NCBI GenBank assembly: GCA_963632245.1 | Contig: CAVGTF010000077.1 | Coordinates: 1-11,123 of the forward strand | Length of the DNA stretch: 11,123 nucleotides | Origin: UBA1724 sp963632245 | GTDB lineage: Bacteria > Verrucomicrobiota > Lentisphaeria > Oligosphaerales > Oligosphaeraceae | Direction: 5' to 3' | Shown here: piece after piece, positions 6,476-11,123 of the stretch | How positions within the stretch are numbered: position 1 is the first letter of the stretch | Layout: each line of letters opens with the position of its first letter | Notes under the pieces: generated by a model | What the model saw: only the letters and a program-made list of their open reading frames with translations | Database searches by the model: none | Told to the model about the DNA's origin: nothing | Translations under genes and position numbers: made by a program

Positions 6476-7606
6476 ATGAAACAAGACGCATTGGAATTCT
6501 ATGCCACTGCGGCTCCGGGCACCGAGGGTGTGCTGCGCGAGGAGTTGCAGGATCTCGGTTTTCGCTCCGCACGACTCAATTCGGGCGGAATCCCCTTCTT
6601 CGGAACTCTGGAAGACGGCTGGAAATGCTGCCTCCATAGCCGGATCTCCCAGCGCGTTATGCTGGTGCTGGGACGCTTCCCCGCACGCTCGCTGGATCAG
6701 CTCTACGAGGGCGCGACCGCACTTACTTGGGAAAACTATCTGACGCCCGCACAGGAAATCGCCTGCGCGGCATACGCGCATCCCTCCTGCGGCGAAAATC
6801 CCGATTTCGTGGCGGTCCGCCTCAAGGACGCCATTGTGGATCGGCAACGGCGGCTCTTCCATGGCGAGCGCTCCGTGGTCTCCCGCACCGATCCCGATGT
6901 CCGCGCATTCGTCTATTGGGGCCGCGAGCGCGCCACCGTCTATCTGGATCTCTCCGGCGATCCACTCTTCAAGCGCGGATACCGCGTGTCCGGCGGTGAG
7001 GCGCCCCTCAAGGAGACCCTCGCAGCCGCTATCCTTCGCCTCACGGATTGGGATGGACAGGCGCCCCTGCTGGATCCCATGTGCGGTTCCGGAACCCTCC
7101 TGGTAGAAGGCGCCATGTGGGCCGCCAATATCGCTCCCGGAATCTTCCGGAAACGCTTCGGCTTCGAGCGCTGGGCAAATTTCGGCGCGGTCCAGGCAGA
7201 CCGGATGCGTGAGCTGCGCGGCGAGGCCCGTCGAAATGCCACGGGGCAACTCCCGAAGATCACCGGCTGCGACCTGGATCCCCGCGTCCTGGAACTCGCC
7301 GAGCAGAATGCCCGCGGCGCCGGCTTGGCGGGAAAGATCTCCTTCCGCCCCATTCGACTGCGGGATCTCCAGAGCGATGGACAGCGCCGACTGGTGGTCA
7401 CCAATCCACCCTATGGCGTCCGACTGGACGGCGATAACCGCCTCTATCAGGAATTCGGAAATGCCGTCGCGCGCCTGAAGAACTGCCGTGTGGCGGTCCT
7501 GGCGGGTGCGCCGCAATGCGTGCGATGCATTCCCCTGCGACCCGTGGAGCGCTTCCCCCTCAAGAACGGCAATATCGACTGCCAGCTCACGATCTACGAG
7601 GTGTAG
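6476..7606 (+). CDS. rlmL: THUMP-domain 23S rRNA (guanine-N2) methyltransferase, RlmL-type
   Basis: This is a 376-residue class I SAM-dependent RNA methyltransferase that matches the N-terminal half of E. coli RlmL/YcbY (m2G2445 of 23S rRNA) and stand-alone relatives such as Bacillus YpsC. Residues about 5-165 form the ferredoxin-like and THUMP RNA-binding region, starting LEFYATAAPGTEGVLREEL. The catalytic domain has the SAM motif LLDPMCGSGTLLVEGA (198-213), GCDLD (264-268), the base-flipping motif TNPPYG (309-314) and the terminal PLKNGNIDCQL. The RlmK half found fused in gammaproteobacteria is absent. ATG 6476, preceded by GAGAGG, fits the family start; an upstream ATG at 6413 would add 21 residues without homology. 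It is followed 5 bases later by uup, the same neighbour as in E. coli, so the pair is probably an operon. The exact target base is inferred. Confidence 0.9.
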   Translation: MKQDALEFYATAAPGTEGVLREELQDLGFRSARLNSGGIPFFGTLEDGWKCCLHSRISQRVMLVLGRFPARSLDQLYEGATALTWENYLTPAQEIACAAYAHPSCGENPDFVAVRLKDAIVDRQRRLFHGERSVVSRTDPDVRAFVYWGRERATVYLDLSGDPLFKRGYRVSGGEAPLKETLAAAILRLTDWDGQAPLLDPMCGSGTLLVEGAMWAANIAPGIFRKRFGFERWANFGAVQADRMRELRGEARRNATGQLPKITGCDLDPRVLELAEQNARGAGLAGKISFRPIRLRDLQSDGQRRLVVTNPPYGVRLDGDNRLYQEFGNAVARLKNCRVAVLAGAPQCVRCIPLRPVERFPLKNGNIDCQLTIYEV

Positions 7607-7611
7607 TCATT

Positions 7612-9549
7612 ATGGCCGAACAACTGCAGGGAAGCGGCGCTCCCGTGGTCCTCTCCGCCACGGATTTGTGCGCGAATATCGGAACCCGCGTGCTGTTGGA
7701 TCACCAGGAGCTCCTGGTGCGGGAGGGTGAGCGCGTAGGACTGGTGGGCCGCAATGGCGCCGGAAAATCCCTCCTGCTGCGGATCCTTTCGGGACACGAA
7801 CACTTCTATTCCGGCGAGATCGTGACCCGGAAGCTCCTCCGCTGCGCCTATCTCCCCCAGGAGGTGAAGCTGGATCCGGAGCGCACCGTCCGTGAGAATA
7901 TCCTGGAGGGCGCCCACGATACCCTGGAACTCCTGGCGCGCTACGAGCGGCACGATCCCTCCCTCTCGCAGGCAGAGTGGTCCAATCTGGAGCGCGAGAT
8001 CGGTGCCCGACAGGGCTGGACGCTGGAGACCCGCCTCCAGGAACTGGCGACCTCCTTGGCAGTCCCCGATCTCCAACGACGCGCAGGACAGCTCTCCGGC
8101 GGCGAAAAACGCCGCGTCGCACTCTGCCGCGCCCTCATCGACCGACCGGAATTGTTGCTTTTGGACGAGCCCACCAACCATCTGGATACCGAGACCATCC
8201 AGTGGCTGGAAGACTACCTCAATCGACTCCGCGGGACCTGTCTCTTCGTGACCCACGACCGCTATTTCCTGGACCGGGTCTGCTCCCGCATCCTGGAGCT
8301 CCAGGCGGGCGTCCTCTATAGTTATCCTGGAAACTACAGCGAGTATCTCCGCAAGAAGGCGCTCCGCGAGGAGGAAAATCGCCAGAATGAGGAGCGTCGG
8401 CTCTCTTTCATCCGTCGGGAGATCGACTGGATTCGCCGGGGACCCCAGGCGCGCGGTACGAAGTCCTGGAGCCGCATCCAGCGCTTCAACGATGCGGTCA
8501 ATGCCGCGCCGCCCCCCGTGGAGCGGGAAGCGGAGGTCCTGATGCCGCCTCCCGCGCCCTTCGGCGACCGCATTGTCTCCCTGAAAAATGTGTCCCTGGA
8601 ACGAAACGGACACCTCCTCTTCCATGATCTCTCCCTGGAATTCACTCGCGGAATGCGTCTGGGAATCCTGGGACGCAATGGTCTGGGAAAGACTAGTCTC
8701 CTGAAACTCCTTCTAGGCGAACTCACGCCCACCGCCGGCACTCTCCAGGTGGGACCAAAAGTGGAGTTCAATTACGTAGATCAGCATCGCACCACTCTCG
8801 ATAACTCCAAGACGGTCTTGGAGGAGATCGGGGAAGGCAATGACTTCGTGATGTTCGGTCATCAGAAGGTGGCGGTCTGGACCTACCTGCGGCGCTTCCT
8901 CTTCCAGGACGAGGAGATCACGACCCACGTGGGAGAGCTCTCCGGCGGCGAACGAAATCGACTGCTGCTGGCGAAGGTCCTGAAGCGCGGCGGAAATTTC
9001 CTCCTCCTGGACGAGCCCACAAACGACCTGGATCTGACCACTCTGCGCGTCCTAGAGGAGTCACTCATGGACTTTCCGGGATGCGTCGCCGTGATCTCCC
9101 ACGACCGGTATTTCCTCAATCGCGTCTGCACCGATATCCTTGCCTTCGAGGGCGAGGGCAGGGTGGTCTTCCAGCATGGCGACTACCAGTATTATCTGGA
9201 AAAGCGCGCCCAGCGCCTTGTCGCACAGCAGCAGGCTTCTCAGCAACAGGCCGCCGCAAAAGCCCCGGCGACTCCACAAGAGCCCTCCGGAAATCGCCAT
9301 TCTTCCAAGAGTAATCGCTTGACCTGGAAGGAACAGCGGGAACTGGAGGGAATGGAAGACGCCATCCTCGCCGCCGAGGAAAAGGTCGCCTCCATTGAGG
9401 CAATCTTCGCCGACCCGAATTTCCACGAAAAATACGGTGCACGCACCCAGGAACTCACCCAGGAAATGGACGCCGCGAAGGCCGCCGTCGAAAACCTCTA
9501 CGCCCGATGGGAAGAACTGTCCAGCAAGGCCAGCCTTGCTGGACAGTAG
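7612..9549 (+). CDS. uup: ABC-F family ATPase, Uup type
   Basis: This 645-residue soluble protein has two ABC ATPase domains and no membrane segments. Domain 1 has Walker A GRNGAGKS (47-54), signature LSGGEKRR (161-168), Walker B LLLLDEPTNHLD and the switch THDRYFL. A charged helical linker (about 243-310, with RRGPQARGTKSWSRIQRF) is the ABC-F element that reaches towards P-site tRNA. Domain 2 has Walker A GRNGLGKT (354-361), LSGGERNR and LLLDEPTNDLD. A Gln/Ala-rich hinge (538-552) leads to a C-terminal coiled coil (about 570-640, beginning LTWKEQRELEGMED), which is the hallmark of Uup. ABC-F proteins act on stalled or assembling ribosomes; Uup has also been linked to transposon excision and DNA-branch binding. 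ATG 7612 follows GAGGTG, which overlaps the rlmL end, suggesting translational coupling. A resistance-type ABC-F is less likely given the coiled coil and the rlmL neighbour. Confidence 0.93.
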   Translation: MAEQLQGSGAPVVLSATDLCANIGTRVLLDHQELLVREGERVGLVGRNGAGKSLLLRILSGHEHFYSGEIVTRKLLRCAYLPQEVKLDPERTVRENILEGAHDTLELLARYERHDPSLSQAEWSNLEREIGARQGWTLETRLQELATSLAVPDLQRRAGQLSGGEKRRVALCRALIDRPELLLLDEPTNHLDTETIQWLEDYLNRLRGTCLFVTHDRYFLDRVCSRILELQAGVLYSYPGNYSEYLRKKALREEENRQNEERRLSFIRREIDWIRRGPQARGTKSWSRIQRFNDAVNAAPPPVEREAEVLMPPPAPFGDRIVSLKNVSLERNGHLLFHDLSLEFTRGMRLGILGRNGLGKTSLLKLLLGELTPTAGTLQVGPKVEFNYVDQHRTTLDNSKTVLEEIGEGNDFVMFGHQKVAVWTYLRRFLFQDEEITTHVGELSGGERNRLLLAKVLKRGGNFLLLDEPTNDLDLTTLRVLEESLMDFPGCVAVISHDRYFLNRVCTDILAFEGEGRVVFQHGDYQYYLEKRAQRLVAQQQASQQQAAAKAPATPQEPSGNRHSSKSNRLTWKEQRELEGMEDAILAAEEKVASIEAIFADPNFHEKYGARTQELTQEMDAAKAAVENLYARWEELSSKASLAGQ

Positions 9550-9584
9550 AAAAAGGAGGAAGGAGGTAGGAGGAAGGAGGAAGT
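9550..9584 (+). repeat. Heptanucleotide array, left arm of a long inverted repeat
   Basis: Directly after the uup stop, 9555-9582 is four copies of the heptamer GGAGGAA with one substitution (T at 9567), preceded by an A-run. The 35 bases 9550-9584 are the reverse complement of 9957-9991 at 34 positions. The arms are 372 bases apart. The array also contains several perfect GGAGG cores but no adjacent start codon. Confidence 0.85.
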
Positions 9585-9586
9585 TA

Positions 9587-9620
9587 GGCGCGGGGTTTCG
9601 GCAAGCCGAAACCCCGCGCC
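9587..9620. other. Perfect 16-bp stem-loop
   Basis: Bases 9587-9602 pair perfectly with 9605-9620 around AA; the apex is CGGCAAGCCG. No U-tract follows, so it is not a typical intrinsic terminator, though it may block 3' exonucleases downstream of uup. Its 3' arm overlaps the next hairpin. Confidence 0.8.
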
Positions 9621-9636
9621 GGGATTCCCCGGCGCG
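9615..9636. other. 9-bp stem-loop overlapping the previous hairpin
   Basis: CGCGCCGGG (9615-9623) pairs with CCCGGCGCG (9628-9636) around ATTC. It shares 9615-9620 with the 16-bp hairpin, so the two cannot form together. Confidence 0.7.
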
Positions 9637-9644
9637 TGCGCTAA

Positions 9645-9674
9645 TGCTGGCTTAAACGCCAGCAGTAGCTGCTG
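9645..9674. other. Two further overlapping small hairpins
   Basis: TGCTGGC (9645-9651) pairs with GCCAGCA (9658-9664) around TTAAAC. CAGCAG (9660-9665) pairs with CTGCTG (9669-9674) around TAG. They share 9660-9664 and are alternatives, repeating the overlapping design of the two hairpins just before. Confidence 0.6.
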
Positions 9675-9688
9675 AAAGACGCAAAAAG

Positions 9689-9721
9689 CTAGGCGGGGGT
9701 ACGGGGGCGGCAGCCCTCCGT
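9689..9721. repeat. G-rich intergenic repeat, copy 1, with hairpin
   Basis: CTAGGCGGGGGTACGGG (9689-9705) recurs with one change at 11107-11123. It runs into a hairpin in which ACGGGGGC (9701-9708) pairs with GCCC and CCGT (9713-9721, one bulged T). Two copies after two different genes suggest a dispersed intergenic repeat. Confidence 0.6.
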
Positions 9722-9768
9722 CCTTGGGGGCTCTTGCGCGGCAGAAAGTTGTTTTGTGGCTAGAACGC

Positions 9769-9817
9769 TAAAATGCTACGGTGTTTTTACAAAATACCTG
9801 GATTTTTCTAGTAAAAT
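9769..9817 (+). promoter_or_regulatory. AT-rich putative promoter region of the phosphoesterase gene
   Basis: The base composition shifts from G/C-rich repeats to AT-rich DNA just before the gene. Candidate elements are TAAAAT (9769-9774), TTTACA (9786-9791) and a second TAAAAT (9812-9817). The spacing of TTTACA to the second TAAAAT is 20 bases, longer than ideal, so the exact promoter is uncertain. Confidence 0.3.
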
Positions 9818-9854
9818 TCATTGTTTGCCCCATCGCCCATCGCATATTGTCACT

Positions 9855-11072
9855 ATGCAAGTACTCTCTTTTCTCTGCGTTTTCTTGCTTATGATGTCTG
9901 CCTCTACATTTAACAGTACCGCCGCGCAAGCGGCGGAAGAGCCGCGCAGCGACCACACTTCCTCCTTCCTCCTTCCTCCTTCCTCCTTTTTGGAAAATGC
10001 CGCTCAGGTGGCGGAAGAGCCGCGCAGCGACCTCGTTTCCCGTTTTCCCGGGCTGGATTTTGACGCAAAGGGTGATTTTGTTTTTTGTCAGATCACGGAT
10101 ATCCAGGACGAAGTGCCCATGCACGAAGAGAGCTTCCGCTTTCTGGAGAAAGCGTTGGCGAAGGAGCGTCCCTCGCTGGTCATTCTCACCGGCGACAATA
10201 CCTCTACCTTTGGACATCGACTCGCTTTCCCCATTCTGGCGCGGCGCACCGTGAAGCTCTTCCAGGATGCCCAAATCCCCTTCACCGTCACCTTCGGTAA
10301 TCACGACTCGGAAATCCATGAAGAGCAGCGCTTTACGCGCCAGCAACAATACGATTTCTTCAAGAAGCTCGGCGGCTCACTTTTCGTGGACATCGATGTG
10401 CCCGCGCTCCCCGGCACGGGCTCCGGCGCCATCGCCCTCCGTCAAAATGGCGAAGACCGGTTCCTCCTGGTGGTCATGGACTCCGGGGACTACCCGACTC
10501 CCGAAAAGAATTGCTATGATGGCTGCCGCACCGATCAGATCCGCTGGTATGAAGAGAATGCTTCCCATCTGCCCTGTCTCTGGTTCCAGCATATCATCGT
10601 CTGGGATGTCTACGAGGATGGCATTCTCCAGCCCGTGGAACTCCCACAGGAACTCCAATCCTTGACTCTGGAAGAGAAGATTCAGCATCTTCCCGCGGGC
10701 GTCGTATGGTGCCCCATGACACAGCAATTCATGCGGCTGTCCCCGGAAATCCAATTTACAGGCGAACTGAAAGAGCCCCCGTGTCCGCCGCCCAAGAATG
10801 TCTATGAGGACGCCGAACACATCTACCAGGGACGCACTCTCTACCAGAGCTGGCTGAAATGCGGAAACATGAAGGGCGCTTTCTTCGGCCACGACCACAT
10901 GAATACCTTCGTCGCCACCGATCCAAACGGCATCACTCTCGGCTTCACAAAAGCCGCCACTCTCAATTCCTATAACGACGGCAACCCCGGACTCCGATTC
11001 TTCCGCGTCCACGCCAATGGCACCTACGATACCTGGCAGCTTACTGCAACAGACCTGCAGGAAAAGCCTTGA
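9855..11072 (+). CDS. Secreted calcineurin-like metallophosphoesterase
   Basis: This is a 405-residue hydrolase that probably cleaves phosphate esters outside the cytoplasm. Residues 1-26 form a signal peptide (MQVLSFLCVFLLMMSAS, cleaved near AAQA). Residues 23-59 are a repetitive linker, with AAQAAEEPRSD and AAQVAEEPRSD flanking SSFLLPPSSFLE. The catalytic domain (about 74-400) shows metallophosphoesterase motifs in order: ITDIQD (80-85), LTGDN (111-115), FGNHD (147-151), H246 in FQHIIVW and GHDH (345-348). The usual D-x-H is D-x-Q (D82, Q84), a variant I recall from related exported phosphoesterases, so it need not mean inactivity. I prefer ATG 9855, which starts a good signal peptide, although no strong ribosome-binding site precedes it; GTG 9756 is in frame but adds residues that look untranslated. 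A four-copy 7-bp array (9959-9986) lies in frame in the linker, so unit loss or gain would usually shift the frame. The substrate is unknown. Confidence 0.85.
   Translation: MQVLSFLCVFLLMMSASTFNSTAAQAAEEPRSDHTSSFLLPPSSFLENAAQVAEEPRSDLVSRFPGLDFDAKGDFVFCQITDIQDEVPMHEESFRFLEKALAKERPSLVILTGDNTSTFGHRLAFPILARRTVKLFQDAQIPFTVTFGNHDSEIHEEQRFTRQQQYDFFKKLGGSLFVDIDVPALPGTGSGAIALRQNGEDRFLLVVMDSGDYPTPEKNCYDGCRTDQIRWYEENASHLPCLWFQHIIVWDVYEDGILQPVELPQELQSLTLEEKIQHLPAGVVWCPMTQQFMRLSPEIQFTGELKEPPCPPPKNVYEDAEHIYQGRTLYQSWLKCGNMKGAFFGHDHMNTFVATDPNGITLGFTKAATLNSYNDGNPGLRFFRVHANGTYDTWQLTATDLQEKP
9919..9954 (+). repeat. Direct repeat copy 1 with GNRA-capped hairpin
   Basis: The 34 bases 9921-9954 match 9999-10032 at 31 positions with a 78-base offset (26 codons, frame preserved). 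This copy contains a 7-bp hairpin, CCGCCGC (9919-9925) with GCGGCGG (9930-9936), around a GCAA tetraloop, followed by AAGA. It encodes AAQAAEEPRSD. Confidence 0.75.
9957..9991 (+). repeat. Heptanucleotide array inside the phosphoesterase gene, right arm of the inverted repeat
   Basis: Bases 9959-9986 are four perfect copies of TTCCTCC followed by a T-run. The 35 bases 9957-9991 are the inverse of 9550-9584 with one mismatch. Read in frame the array encodes SSFLLPPSSFL. Because 7 is not a multiple of 3, changing the copy number by one or two shifts the frame; changing it by three adds or removes seven residues. Confidence 0.88.
9999..10032 (+). repeat. Direct repeat copy 2
   Basis: This is the second copy of the 34-bp repeat, encoding AAQVAEEPRSD. 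The hairpin is weaker (GCCGC 9999-10003 with GTGGC 10008-10012, one G-U pair), but pairing survives the substitutions. GGCGGAAGA (10010-10018) is shared with copy 1 (9932-9940) and with 11096-11104. Confidence 0.75.
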
Positions 11073-11076
11073 AAAA

Positions 11077-11123
11077 CCGTACGGTACCGCCGGTAGGCGG
11101 AAGAATCTAGGCAGGGGTACGGG
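11077..11123. repeat. Downstream repeat cluster, truncated by the window end
   Basis: After the phosphoesterase stop come a palindrome ACCGTACGGT (11077-11086), a hairpin CCGCC (11087-11091) with GGCGG (11096-11100) followed by AAGA, and CTAGGCAGGGGTACGGG (11107-11123). The last matches 9689-9705 at 16 of 17 bases, and the hairpin plus GGCGGAAGA matches the repeat inside the gene. The element probably continues past the window. Confidence 0.6.

Noticed and set aside
5058..7516. Long open frames on the minus strand opposite kdsD and rlmL
   Set aside because: They lie antisense to genes with full family motifs, have no recognisable domains, and are expected in GC-rich coding DNA with strong third-position bias.
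9583..9589. GTTAGGC, matching an integron attC core (GTTRRRY)
   Set aside because: No matching RYYYAAC partner or attC-type structure was found at a suitable distance upstream, and such a 7-mer is common by chance.
9555..9986. Possible CRISPR-like repeats
   Set aside because: The units are 7 bp with no spacers and no cas genes; this is a short tandem repeat.

Overview
The window is a GC-rich bacterial chromosome segment (I estimate about 60% G+C) with nine credible genes, all on the + strand. An arabinose-5-phosphate isomerase points to LPS/Kdo synthesis, so a Gram-negative envelope. An Asp23/Gls24-type protein with an AmaP-like anchor is best known from Gram-positives. That pairing, with the HEAT-repeat and secreted metallophosphoesterase genes, makes a PVC-type lineage such as Lentisphaerae/Kiritimatiellae a reasonable guess, but the sequence does not prove it.

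Layout. 1-159 is a leader. 160-1403 holds an Asp23-family protein and its AmaP-like membrane anchor, forming an envelope-stress pair. 1404-1535 is a structured spacer with mutually exclusive stem-loops and a terminator-like hairpin. 1536-3440 is glutamine-dependent NAD+ synthase (nadE). An exported HEAT-repeat protein (3452-4945) follows 11 bases later. A G/C-rich hairpin lies in the spacer before kdsD (5088-6089), which is followed by an 81-residue unknown protein (6114-6359). 6476-9549 is an rlmL-uup pair: a 23S rRNA methyltransferase and an ABC-F ribosome-associated ATPase, the same neighbours as in E. coli. The window ends with a secreted calcineurin-like phosphoesterase (9855-11072).

The conserved genes are housekeeping: NAD synthesis, Kdo/LPS, ribosome modification and function, envelope stress. 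No defence system, CRISPR array, transposase, tRNA or rRNA was found. The unusual part is 9550-10032. It is a mosaic of repeats: heptanucleotide arrays forming a 34/35 inverted repeat, overlapping hairpins, a G-rich motif that returns at the window end, and a 34-bp direct repeat. This mosaic runs into the phosphoesterase gene and encodes the linker between signal peptide and catalytic domain. A four-copy 7-bp array inside a reading frame is a classic design for slipped-strand phase variation, and it is the best candidate here for an undescribed regulatory arrangement.
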